Shown: piece by piece, positions 5,970 through 11,528 of the stretch | Layout: every line of letters begins with the position of its first letter | Numbering within the stretch: position 1 is the stretch's first letter | NCBI GenBank assembly: GCA_035566435.1 | Contig: DATMRF010000081.1 | Coordinates: 1-14,537 of the forward strand | Reading direction: 5' to 3' | Source of the DNA: DATMRF01 sp035566435 | Lineage (GTDB): Bacteria; Verrucomicrobiota; Verrucomicrobiia; Limisphaerales; UBA8199 | Length of the DNA stretch: 14,537 nucleotides | The notes under the pieces: generated by a model | What the model saw: only the letters and a program-made list of their open reading frames with translations | The model's database searches: none | What the model was told of the DNA's origin: nothing | Program-made: the position numbers and the translations under genes

Positions 5970-6113
5970 ATGAAATCCCAATCCCCATTGCAGCGCTGCC
6001 CCTGGCCAGCGGGCAATCCTGCCCCCAAACCGCTGACTTCAAACCTATTGCATGCCGTACCATCCTGGTTCAAGATACGACCCACTGGTTCGTATATTGA
6101 CAGTTCTGTGTAA
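5970..6113 (+). CDS. Entry-module short ORF (module C)
   Basis: Predicted peptide of 47 residues, MKSQSPLQRCPWPAGNPAPK at the N-terminus, with KPLTSNLLHAVPSW conserved with module B. The C-terminal SV and the TAA stop come from the inserted cassette. The cassette gene starts 5 bases after this stop. Confidence 0.45.
   Translation: MKSQSPLQRCPWPAGNPAPKPLTSNLLHAVPSWFKIRPTGSYIDSSV
6072..6109 (+). other. attI-like cassette entry site C
   Basis: Inverted repeat with 10 of 12 pairs (6072-6083 with 6087-6098, loop ACT), then GTTCTGT (6103-6109). Insertion is between G6103 and T6104. GTTCTGTG matches the reverse complement of CACCGAAC (6493-6500) at seven of eight positions. Confidence 0.6.
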
Positions 6114-6118
6114 GTGCC

Positions 6119-6490
6119 ATGCTCCATCAAGGCCTGGATTTTCAAACCGTGCGCGTCCTCTGCAAGAACTGCGGATGGTTTCGGAACATCGCACATTCTG
6201 GCTGTGCCGATGGCAAGCGCGCCTTCGTTAGGATTAGCCGCTCGGATGACCCATCGCATGTCCTCCACGGGGAGGTCGTTGAGGTTCCCGAGGACGCGGA
6301 CGTCGCGGCCGAGTTTGAACGCCACCCGGGCTTCCGAGACCTCGTGGCGGAGGCCCACCAGAAGGGACTCCTGGCTATGGAGCGAGAGTTTCTCCCGTTG
6401 CTTGAGGGCCAGGTGTGCCCCCGGTGCAAGGCCGAAGGCCATCTTGAGCTGTCGCAGATTTGGAATCTTGGTTCACATGTGCGCTACTGA
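6119..6490 (+). CDS. Zinc-ribbon-like cassette protein of unknown function
   Basis: Protein of 123 residues in cassette 3a (6104-6577). Cysteines form two CxxC pairs: C15-K-N-C18 near the N-terminus and C100-P-R-C103 near the C-terminus. C29 is extra. The central part is acidic and helical (EVPEDADVAAEFERHPGF). A metal-binding fold formed by the two ends is likely. No signal peptide or membrane segment is seen. No family recognised. Confidence 0.7.
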   Translation: MLHQGLDFQTVRVLCKNCGWFRNIAHSGCADGKRAFVRISRSDDPSHVLHGEVVEVPEDADVAAEFERHPGFRDLVAEAHQKGLLAMEREFLPLLEGQVCPRCKAEGHLELSQIWNLGSHVRY

Positions 6491-6493
6491 ATC

Positions 6494-6583
6494 ACCGAAC
6501 CAACCGCTCCAGGTGACGCGGGGTTTAGCCTTTCTGTTCTTCCTTGCTCAGCGGCCCGGCGCGCCTGAGCTTTTGCGTTCGGC
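6494..6583 (+). other. attC site of cassette 3a
   Basis: R'' ACCGAAC (6494-6500). The arm GCTCCAGGTGACGCGGGG (6506-6523) pairs with GCCCGGCGCGCCTGAGC (6554-6570), with two unpaired bases (C and A) and one T-G wobble. R' is GTTCGGC (6577-6583). The L' arm is nearly the same as that of the cassette 2a attC. Confidence 0.85.
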
Positions 6584-6614
6584 GGCGTAAGCTTCGTGCG
6601 CGGAGAACACCACA

Positions 6615-7163
6615 ATGAAAACGTTGATGATTGCAGGCCTTGTCGCGGTGAGCTTGTTTGCGCTCGGTGGTGAGATTTCCGACTACCACTTCAAGCACGC
6701 CCGCGACCAACCGCGTGATTTTCACAGCTCCAGAAGCCAGGACGAGGTGGCCTCCACCAACCACGGCGTCACAGAGATTGGCATCGAGCGCAGTGCCTGC
6801 TATGGCACCTGTCCGATTTACACGTTCATCATCAAGAGTGACGGCACGTTTCGTTACCACGGCGTCAAGCATGTCGAACGAGAGGGCGAGTCCAGCGGCG
6901 CGATTCCGGTCCGGTATTTTCACCAGCTTGCGCAGTTTATCAGCGACTCGGGCTACATGGAGCTTGCGGACGATTACAGCCGCGCGGTCACGGATAATCC
7001 GACGACTTACACGATGGTCGTCATGAACGGCAAACGAAAGACAGTCAGCAACTACGCCAACGCGGGCCCTACCAGGCTTTGGGCCATTGAGCAGCTCATT
7101 GACGATTTGATGACCAAGGCCAGGTGGGATGGCCCACAGAAGCCACCGGACACGAAGCGGTGA
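6615..7163 (+). CDS. DUF6438-domain protein, probably exported or membrane-anchored
   Basis: Protein of 182 residues in cassette 3b (from 6578). Residues 1-18 are a hydrophobic signal or anchor segment. The region from about residue 52 (TEIGIERSACYGTCPIYTF) through DGTFRYHGVKHVEREG and the C-terminal NYANAGPTRLWAIEQLIDDL matches the DUF6438 pattern, including the invariant CYGTCP. Function of this family is unknown. A weak GGAGAA lies upstream of the ATG. The cassette has no attC: one base after the stop the ATG of the next entry-module ORF begins, so its 3' end was lost. Confidence 0.8.
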   Translation: MKTLMIAGLVAVSLFALGGEISDYHFKHARDQPRDFHSSRSQDEVASTNHGVTEIGIERSACYGTCPIYTFIIKSDGTFRYHGVKHVEREGESSGAIPVRYFHQLAQFISDSGYMELADDYSRAVTDNPTTYTMVVMNGKRKTVSNYANAGPTRLWAIEQLIDDLMTKARWDGPQKPPDTKR

Positions 7164-7164
7164 C

Positions 7165-7302
7165 ATGAAATCCCAATCCCCATCGGAGCGCTCCCCCTGG
7201 CCACCCGGCAATCCTGCCCCCAAACCGCTCCCACCAAACCTGTTGCACGCTCCACCTGCCGGGACGAATATACAGACGGCTGATCTGTACATAAATAGTT
7301 AG
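7165..7302 (+). CDS. Entry-module short ORF (module D)
   Basis: Predicted peptide of 45 residues starting MKSQSPSERSPWPPGNPAPK with TNIQTADLYINS at the end. The stop TAG overlaps the cassette core (GTTAG). It begins one base after the DUF6438 gene stop. The ATG-to-core distance of 133 bases is the same as in the other modules. Confidence 0.42.
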   Translation: MKSQSPSERSPWPPGNPAPKPLPPNLLHAPPAGTNIQTADLYINS

Positions 7303-7304
7303 TC
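7267..7304 (+). other. attI-like cassette entry site D
   Basis: Left arm AATATACAGACG with a weaker right arm; the core pairs are TACAGA (7271-7276) with TCTGTA (7284-7289). Core GTTAGTC at 7298-7304. The reverse complement GACTAAC is found as the R'' box at 7665-7671. Confidence 0.6.
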
Positions 7305-7321
7305 ATACAGGGTCTGTCGAC

Positions 7322-7663
7322 ATGAACATTTTACGAGAGCTGACCAAACCGCGTGGACGTGTTGAGCCGGATTCAATTGTCAGGCGACCATTCCGCGAGG
7401 CGGTTTTGCTCACACTGCTCGCGCTCGGCGCTGCCTTTCTGGCGGTCAACGTGGCTGACCTCGTAAGTGCAGTTCGCGAGAAAAGCTCTTACCTACCGCT
7501 GCTTTGTACGGTGTTGGCGGTCGGTTGCATCGCGTTTGCCTATGCGTTTCTTGGTGCTCGCATTGGCACCCGCCGTGCATCCGCGACTATCAAAGTCCTC
7601 ATCGCCGCCACCCTGCTACCGGTCTTGGTCGTTCTAGCGGCGCGTGCGCTTCTCGGATTATGA
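7322..7663 (+). CDS. Small membrane protein with three predicted transmembrane segments
   Basis: Protein of 113 residues in cassette 4a (7299-7736). A basic N-terminus (MNILRELTKPRGRVEPDSIVRR) precedes hydrophobic segments at about 28-48, 57-78 and 88-111. No motif for a known transporter or enzyme is seen. No strong ribosome site before the ATG. Function unknown. Confidence 0.65.
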   Translation: MNILRELTKPRGRVEPDSIVRRPFREAVLLTLLALGAAFLAVNVADLVSAVREKSSYLPLLCTVLAVGCIAFAYAFLGARIGTRRASATIKVLIAATLLPVLVVLAARALLGL

Positions 7664-7664
7664 C

Positions 7665-7742
7665 GACTAACCACACCATTCAGCGGATGGGAACCAGCCA
7701 TTCAGCTCGGACATGCTGGACGCTCCCGCCGCGTCGTTAGGC
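7665..7742 (+). other. attC site of cassette 4a
   Basis: R'' GACTAAC (7665-7671) is the exact reverse complement of the cassette start GTTAGTC. The arm GCGGATGGGA (7683-7692) pairs with TCCCGCCGC (7724-7732), leaving one extrahelical A and one wobble. R' is GTTAGGC (7736-7742). Confidence 0.85.
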
Positions 7743-7758
7743 TGGTTGCTGATGCGCC

Positions 7759-7953
7759 ATGAAGAAGGACGCACCGCCGGACCTCTTCCCTGTCCCGTGC
7801 CCGCACTGCGGTTCGCGCCGAACCAAAGTCGACTGGACCAAGGCTAATAACTATCGGAGACTTCTTCTAACTGTACTGGTCGCCATCGCGGGCACGTTTC
7901 CTCACGGGTATGAAAGAGTTTGTTTGGATTGCCGACAAAAGTTCGCACCATGA
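7759..7953 (+). CDS. Small zinc-ribbon protein with a central hydrophobic segment
   Basis: Protein of 64 residues in cassette 4b (7737 to about 8040). C14-P-H-C17 and C55-L-D-C58 form a CxxC-x37-CxxC zinc-ribbon pattern. Residues about 33-47 (RRLLLTVLVAIAGTF) between the pairs could be a membrane segment or a buried strand. Start at the ATG 22 bases into the cassette. No family recognised. Confidence 0.65.
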   Translation: MKKDAPPDLFPVPCPHCGSRRTKVDWTKANNYRRLLLTVLVAIAGTFPHGYERVCLDCRQKFAP

Positions 7954-7960
7954 ACCGAAA

Positions 7961-8032
7961 CCTTAACGACTGGGTGCACGCGTGGCCGGTTTGCGCCTTC
8001 TGCTTTTTCCTGAGCCATCGCGCCGGCCCGCG
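7961..8032 (+). other. Truncated attC of cassette 4b
   Basis: R''-like CCTTAAC (7961-7967). The arm CGCGTGGCCGG (7979-7989) pairs with CCGGCCCGCG (8023-8032), leaving one extrahelical T. The R' core is missing. In its place the ATTCGTG repeats of the next module start. Confidence 0.65.
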
Positions 8033-8040
8033 GCCGGCCA

Positions 8041-8100
8041 ATTCGTGACCATTCGTGAAATTCGTGTCCGCACTTCCAAATCAAAAATCAAAAATCAAAA
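8041..8100 (+). repeat. ATTCGTG and AAATCAAAAATC repeats before module E
   Basis: Three ATTCGTG units (8041-8067) are followed by AAATCAAAAATC units (8079-8100). The same pair of repeats in the same order precedes module F (10624-10682). The AAATC part also precedes modules B and C. Confidence 0.7.
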
Positions 8101-8109
8101 AACTCAAAC

Positions 8110-8256
8110 ATGAAATCCCGCCCATCCCGCGAGCCTTCACCCTGGCCATCAGGCGATCCTGCCGCCAAGGCGCTCACATCAAGCGTATTGCGGCGTCGAC
8201 CAGCCGGGGCGAATATACAGACGGCCGGTCCGCATATTAATAGTTCGGCGAAATAG
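8110..8256 (+). CDS. Entry-module short ORF (module E)
   Basis: Predicted peptide of 48 residues starting MKSRPSREPSPWPSGDPAAK with ANIQTAGPHINS before the junction. The most diverged of the five full copies, yet it has the same length to the insertion point. SAK and the stop TAG are read from the cassette. The cassette gene starts 8 bases later. Confidence 0.42.
   Translation: MKSRPSREPSPWPSGDPAAKALTSSVLRRRPAGANIQTAGPHINSSAK
8212..8249 (+). other. attI-like cassette entry site E
   Basis: Arms AATATACAGACG (8212-8223) and GGTCCGCATATT (8227-8238) pair at about nine of twelve positions. Core GTTCGGC at 8243-8249. GTTCGGCGA is exactly complementary to TCGCCGAAC at 8514-8522. Confidence 0.65.
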
Positions 8257-8264
8257 AGAAGCGT

Positions 8265-8651
8265 ATGCTGTGTGACAGATGTCAAAGCAAGGACGCGGTG
8301 GTTCACATCAGCGCCGTCCTGCATGCTGGCCCCACCCCGCATGCAGACCACCTCTGCACGGAATGCGCGCAGATCAGCCTAGCCACCAATCCGCTCTTGA
8401 GTCCGCGCAATGACCACTTGCCCACTGTCGGCGCGCCGCCCGTGATGCTGCTTCCAAGCGGGGCTTTGGCGGACCGGATTGCCAAGTATCAGGCCCGGTT
8501 TGAGGCGAGAACCTCGCCGAACCGTACGTTGGACCGAATAACGAGGGCCGCGGTTAGGCTGGTGTTTCAAATCCGGCGTCGTTGGCGCGCGCCTCGCCGT
8601 CGGTCAGCTTACCGTCGGGCCAACGTGAAATATCAAAGGAGCACACAATGA
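8265..8651 (+). CDS. McsA-like zinc-finger N-terminal protein reading through its attC
   Basis: Frame of 128 residues in cassette 5a (8244-8581). The N-terminus MLCDRCQSKDAVVHISAVL...HADHLCTECA matches the zinc-binding start of McsA-like proteins (bacillary McsA acts with an arginine kinase and ClpC). C3, C6, C31 and C34 would bind zinc. The rest has no obvious UvrB/UvrC-type segment. From about residue 84 the frame runs through the attC and into the next cassette, giving an Arg-rich tail (RRRWRAPRRRSAYRR), so the original stop was probably lost. AGAGAAG upstream of the ATG is a fair ribosome site. Confidence 0.65.
   Translation: MLCDRCQSKDAVVHISAVLHAGPTPHADHLCTECAQISLATNPLLSPRNDHLPTVGAPPVMLLPSGALADRIAKYQARFEARTSPNRTLDRITRAAVRLVFQIRRRWRAPRRRSAYRRANVKYQRSTQ
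8516..8587 (+). other. attC-like site of cassette 5a
   Basis: TCGCCGAAC (8514-8522) matches the cassette start perfectly over nine bases. The R' box is taken as GTTGGCG (8581-8587). The inner arms do not pair well, and an alternative R' is GTTAGGC (8553-8559). The site may be degenerate. Confidence 0.5.
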
Positions 8652-8908
8652 AACAATGCGTTGCACTCGTATTCGCGGCCAGCGTTCTTCTTCTGGCCGG
8701 ATGTTGCACCACGCCAAGAGTCGTCAAGTGGGAGTATAAGGTCGCCGCGCCTCCTCCGCGCCAGGGCTTTGGCGGCCCCGGAGGAGGCTCCCTTGAGGAA
8801 GTGCGAGAAAACCAGCAAGCGTTTTTAAACGAGCTTGGCAAAGATGGCTGGGTGCTCGTCAGTCAAAACGATGGAAGAGTTTTCTTTTTCAAGCGCCCCA
8901 TTAAGTAA
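8648..8908 (+). CDS. Small DUF4177-type lipoprotein
   Basis: Protein of 86 residues in cassette 5b (8582-9005). The signal sequence ends in the lipobox LLAGC with C19 as the lipidated cysteine. KWEYKVAAPP and the C-terminal LNELGKDGWVLVSQ...FFFKRP match the DUF4177 pattern (WEYKV, then LN..G..GWELV, then FKRP). A Gly-rich loop (RQGFGGPGGGS) lies between. An AGGAG ribosome site sits 7 bases before the ATG, the best in this array. Likely anchored to a membrane; function unknown. Confidence 0.8.
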   Translation: MKQCVALVFAASVLLLAGCCTTPRVVKWEYKVAAPPPRQGFGGPGGGSLEEVRENQQAFLNELGKDGWVLVSQNDGRVFFFKRPIK

Positions 8909-8917
8909 ACCTGGTCG

Positions 8918-9011
8918 GCCCAACCATCGCGGTGCACTCGACGTCGGGCGTGCGATCTGTTCGCATACCTCTCGCAATTGGCCCGGCGCGAGTGAGGGCC
9001 GGTCATTAGCC
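8918..9011 (+). other. attC site of cassette 5b
   Basis: R'' GCCCAAC (8918-8924). The arm CACTCGACGTCGGGC (8935-8949) pairs with GCCCGGCGCGAGTG (8981-8994), leaving one extrahelical A and one wobble. The R' core reads ATTAGCC (9005-9011), with A in place of the usual G at the crossover. Confidence 0.8.
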
Positions 9012-9020
9012 AACAACCCT

Positions 9021-9485
9021 ATGCCCTACGAAATCAAACTGACCGACGTGCAGGCGATTCCCACCGCTGTAATCCGGAGTCGGGTCCAACCGAAGGAGCT
9101 GTCGAAGTTCGTTCCGGCGGCGTGCGGCGAGGTCTGGTCGTTCATTCGTTCTGCCGGTCTCCCGCGCCCCGGACGCCACGTTGCCTTGTATCTGGAGGCA
9201 GGGTTGGTTGAGGTCGGAGCGGAGATATCTGAACCATTTGCCGGCAATGACCGCGTTCAATGCTCGCAGTTGCCGGCTGGGCGTGTGGTGGCTGCCACTC
9301 ACTTTGGCCCCTACGCGCGTCTCGGGGAGGCTCATTCCGAGATTCGCCAGTGGTCTGGCGGGCGCGGACATCGGCTTTCCAGTATTTGTTGGGAGATTTA
9401 TGGGCATTGGGAGGAGAGTTGGCAAGCGGACCCCTCGAAGATACGCACCGATGTTTTTCATTTGCTCGAAGACCAAACGGGCTGA
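9021..9485 (+). CDS. GyrI-like / AraC-type effector-binding domain protein
   Basis: Protein of 154 residues in cassette 5c (9006-9563). It is a stand-alone effector-binding domain. MPYEIKLTDVQAIPTAVIRSRVQPKEL is followed by WSFIRSAGLPRPGRHVALYL, VEVGAEISEPF, LPAGRVVAATHFGPYARLGEAHSEIRQW and WEIYGHWEESWQADPSKIRTDVFHLL, the order seen in GyrI/BmrR-type small-molecule-binding folds. It has no DNA-binding domain, so it may bind or inhibit something directly. The ATG at 9021 is 15 bases into the cassette, with no strong ribosome site. Confidence 0.85.
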   Translation: MPYEIKLTDVQAIPTAVIRSRVQPKELSKFVPAACGEVWSFIRSAGLPRPGRHVALYLEAGLVEVGAEISEPFAGNDRVQCSQLPAGRVVAATHFGPYARLGEAHSEIRQWSGGRGHRLSSICWEIYGHWEESWQADPSKIRTDVFHLLEDQTG

Positions 9486-9496
9486 CCCGCCGCCGC

Positions 9497-9569
9497 GCCC
9501 AACGCCGGTGGAGCGCCTCGATGTTGGTCGGGCGTCAGTGGCCCGGCGCGGCTGCCCTTTACGTTACAT
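9497..9569 (+). other. attC-like site of cassette 5c
   Basis: R'' GCCCAAC (9497-9503). The inner arms GGTGGAGCGCC and CCCGGCGCGGCTGCC pair imperfectly. The R' core is GTTACAT (9563-9569), which departs from GTTRRRY at one position. Confidence 0.6.
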
Positions 9570-9586
9570 AGTAACCCTTGAAATTT

Positions 9587-10018
9587 ATGGCTGGTAAGCA
9601 ACCAAAGCGAAACGAACGACCCGGTGTTGATCGCATGGGCCGCACGGATCTCCACTACGCCGCCAACGAAGGCGACCTTACAAAGGTGCAAACCCTTCTA
9701 GCCGAAGGCGCGAAAGTTGATTTGGCGGATGACAATGGCTGGACCCCTCTTCACTTCGCCGCCCAGGCTGACTCTGCTGCGGTATCCGAGGCTCTTTTGG
9801 CGGCTGGCGCTTCAATTGATCCGCGGGACGCGAACGGAAACACGCCGTTATCCAACGCTGTCTTTAGTTCGCGCGGCGGCGGCGATCTGATCGCTCTGTT
9901 GCGGCGCCACGGCGCGGATCCTCACCTCGCGAATGCCCATGGGGTTTCCCCCGTCGCTTTAGCCCGAAGCATCGGCAACTATGATATTCAACAGTACTTC
10001 AAAGATCTGCCAGAATAG
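9587..10018 (+). CDS. Ankyrin-repeat protein
   Basis: Protein of 143 residues in cassette 5d (9564 to about 10120). About four ankyrin repeats: GRTDLHYAANEGDLTKVQTL, GWTPLHFAAQADSAAVSEAL, GNTPLSNAVFSSRGGGDLI and a partial GVSPVALARSIGNYDIQQYF. Each has the TPLHxAA-type turn and helix pair. Likely a protein-binding scaffold; partner unknown. The ATG at 9587 is preferred. A TTG at 9578 is in frame, but no ribosome site favours it. Confidence 0.88.
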   Translation: MAGKQPKRNERPGVDRMGRTDLHYAANEGDLTKVQTLLAEGAKVDLADDNGWTPLHFAAQADSAAVSEALLAAGASIDPRDANGNTPLSNAVFSSRGGGDLIALLRRHGADPHLANAHGVSPVALARSIGNYDIQQYFKDLPE

Positions 10019-10021
10019 CAT

Positions 10022-10126
10022 GACCGCGAAACGATCCGGCAAGCGGCCTGCAGCGGATGCCGGGTCGCCGCCATGTTTGCGCATCGAGCGCCCCCGCCCC
10101 GGCAGCGGTCGGCACGGGTGCTAGCC
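10022..10126 (+). other. Degenerate attC-like site of cassette 5d
   Basis: GACCGC (10022-10027) pairs with GCGGTC (10105-10110) and CCGGC-type arms lie inside. The core is GCTAGCC (10120-10126) rather than GTTAGCC, and no R'' matches the cassette start. This is a weak call based mainly on position. Confidence 0.3.
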
Positions 10127-10149
10127 GACTTCGCACGTCTCTCCGCGAA

Positions 10150-10554
10150 ATGAGAAAGCAATACTACTTCCGCCCGTCTGAGCGCGGGCTTATGGCCTGG
10201 GATGTGGATCGGTTCGTCGCGCTGACCAGCGGCTTTCCTCGCATTCACGTCCCGCTGACCGCTATCCCAGGTCTCGACAAGCCGTTTTGGACCGATGACG
10301 GTCCTCCGGGCTGGGAAGCTGCGGTGGAGCACGTCCGCTTGATCGAGACGGCCGATTTGAGCTTTGCCATCATACTCTCCTCCGACGGCCGCGTCATGGA
10401 TGGCATGCACCGTGTCGCCAAAGCTGTGTTGTTGGGGCGAGCCACCATCGAAGCCGTCCAATTTACTGATGATCCCGAGCCCGATTACGTCGGTGTGCAT
10501 CCGAACGAACTCCCGTATGATGAAACTCTCAATAAACCACCCACCGTGCCCTAA
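10150..10554 (+). CDS. ParB-like domain protein typical of integron cassettes
   Basis: Protein of 134 residues in cassette 5e. MRKQYYFRPSERGLMAWDVDRFVAL...HVPLTAI and SFAIILSSDGRVMDGMHRVAKAVLLGRATIEAVQF resemble the ParB/Srx-like fold, where the DGxxRVAK-type helix lies after a strand. Near-identical small proteins occur as gene cassettes, from memory. Likely nucleotide or DNA related; reaction unknown. ATG 10150 is chosen because the family begins with MRKQYYF; the frame is open upstream to 10057. A possible R'' box CCCTAAC (10549-10555) overlaps the stop, but no complete attC follows. Confidence 0.78.
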   Translation: MRKQYYFRPSERGLMAWDVDRFVALTSGFPRIHVPLTAIPGLDKPFWTDDGPPGWEAAVEHVRLIETADLSFAIILSSDGRVMDGMHRVAKAVLLGRATIEAVQFTDDPEPDYVGVHPNELPYDETLNKPPTVP

Positions 10555-10555
10555 C

Positions 10556-10686
10556 CTTTGCTTCCGTGGCCGCGCCGCTTCCGTCTCTGGTAGGGCAGCG
10601 CTGTCTCAGCGCGCCGCATTCACCATCCGTGAAAACCCTTAAAATTCGTGTCCGCATCCCAGAATCAAAAATCAAAAATCCCAAAC
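10556..10686. repeat. Dispersed repeats before module F
   Basis: After the truncated attC come GGTAGGGCAGCGCTGTCTCAGC (about 10589-10610), ATTCGTG-like units (10624-10656) and AAATCAAAAATC (10664-10682). No gene is seen. The order of repeats is the same as before module E. Confidence 0.6.
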
Positions 10687-10824
10687 ATGAAATCCCAATC
10701 CCCATCGGAGCGCTCCCCCTGGCCAGCAGGCAATCTTTCCCCCAAACCGCTCCCATCAAACCTGTTGCACGCTCGACCTTCCCGGACGAATTTACAAACG
10801 GCTGGTCTGTGTATTAATGGTTAG
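10687..10824 (+). CDS. Entry-module short ORF (module F)
   Basis: Predicted peptide of 45 residues starting MKSQSPSERSPWPAGNLSPK, close to module D. The stop TAG (10822-10824) lies inside the cassette core GTTAG. An ATG at 10817 overlapping the end of this ORF is in frame with the cassette gene. Confidence 0.42.
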   Translation: MKSQSPSERSPWPAGNLSPKPLPSNLLHARPSRTNLQTAGLCING

Positions 10825-10826
10825 TT
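10789..10826 (+). other. attI-like cassette entry site F
   Basis: Arms AATTTACAAACG (10789-10800) and GGTCTGTGTATT (10804-10815) pair at about eight of twelve positions. Core GTTAGTT at 10820-10826. GTTAGTTTT is exactly complementary to AAAACTAAC at 11115-11123. Confidence 0.62.
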
Positions 10827-10837
10827 TTTGGCACCGC

Positions 10838-11122
10838 ATGGCTGAACACGAAATAGGCGATGGCACGTGGACATGCAGGGTCACTTGGCATAAGGACGGC
10901 GTGTGGCGCATCGTCATCTTCAAGCCATCTGTTAACGACAGCCGTTTTCGACGCGCGCGGTTTGTGCTGGTGGATGGCCCGACGATTCTGGTTCCGGGAG
11001 AGGACTTGCGCAGAGTAGTGGAGCAGAGGCTGCGCCCGGGAAAGAGCGCCTGTCCTCTGAGCATTGATCCGGTCGCCAGCACGATCAACAAGCAGAAGGT
11101 GCAGGTCTCATTTGAAAACTAA
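10838..11122 (+). CDS. Small cassette protein of unknown function
   Basis: Protein of 94 residues in cassette 6a (10821-11203). It starts MAEHEIGDGTWTCRVTWHKDGVWRIVIFKP and is predicted to be beta-rich and soluble, with a basic C-terminal half (LRRVVEQRLRPGKSACP). No motif recognised. A longer frame from ATG 10817, which lies in the entry site itself, would add seven residues (MVSFWHR). Neither start has a clear ribosome site. The stop overlaps the R'' box. Confidence 0.65.
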   Translation: MAEHEIGDGTWTCRVTWHKDGVWRIVIFKPSVNDSRFRRARFVLVDGPTILVPGEDLRRVVEQRLRPGKSACPLSIDPVASTINKQKVQVSFEN

Positions 11123-11209
11123 CCATCCGAGCGCAGCGAACCCCGCGATCACGTGCGGACGGCATGTTGGCCGCTATTGGCGCGGGGTCGCTGGCCCGGA
11201 CCGTTAGCC
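11118..11209 (+). other. attC site of cassette 6a
   Basis: AAAACTAAC (11115-11123) matches the cassette start exactly over nine bases. The arm CAGCGAACCCCGCG (11134-11147) pairs perfectly with CGCGGGGTCGCTG (11181-11193) apart from one extrahelical A. R' is GTTAGCC (11203-11209). Confidence 0.92.
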
Positions 11210-11226
11210 GCAAAGGTCATACGCTT

Positions 11227-11430
11227 ATGACGTGGCGCTTCCCAATGCCAATGACGATTCGCTGCTATGAATGCGGCAAGGTGTTTGAAGTAACTCTCAC
11301 CAGCACAGAATCCCACGATTTTCCTTGCCCTGCTTGTGGCAAGATTGAGGTGTTTGATTTGGGCGCGTGGGAGAAGAAAGCGATTGCGTGGAGCGCAAAA
11401 ATGATCAGAAAATCGGGGAGAGGTCGATAG
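11227..11430 (+). CDS. Small zinc-ribbon protein, last cassette gene
   Basis: Protein of 67 residues following G11203/T11204. C13-Y-E-C16 and C34-P-A-C37 form a CxxC-x17-CxxC zinc ribbon (MTIRCYECGKVFEVT...DFPCPACGKIEVF), like many short regulatory or FmdB-like ribbons. The basic C-terminus (KMIRKSGRGR) could touch nucleic acid. No attC follows, so the array ends or was cut here. ATG 11227 is preferred; an in-frame ATG at 11164 lies inside the preceding attC. Confidence 0.7.
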   Translation: MTWRFPMPMTIRCYECGKVFEVTLTSTESHDFPCPACGKIEVFDLGAWEKKAIAWSAKMIRKSGRGR

Positions 11431-11528
11431 CTACTGCGGTATCGTTGCCAGCTTGACCATGCCCCCCAGGAGATAAACCGAACGTCACCGGCGGCTGGCC
11501 TCCGCGACTGACCGTAGTATAATCCACC

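Larger units (their letters stand above)
5248..6103 (+). repeat. Duplicated segment, copy 2 (connector gene plus entry module)
   Basis: Second copy of the segment at 2317-3264, lacking the 92-base insertion of copy 1. It ends exactly at a cassette insertion point, as copy 1 does. Confidence 0.85.

Noticed and set aside
5477..6100. 207-residue frame over connector copy 2 and module C
   Set aside because: A shifted reading of the connector followed by repeat DNA; low-complexity Arg/Pro composition and no start context.
8041..8100. CRISPR-like or direct-repeat array from ATTCGTG and AAATC units
   Set aside because: Units are 7-8 bases, back to back and without unique spacers; they are dispersed short repeats.
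11431..11528. Remnant gene or attC after the last zinc-ribbon cassette
   Set aside because: No R'' box matching the cassette start GTTAGCC, no paired arms, and no convincing protein similarity on either strand.
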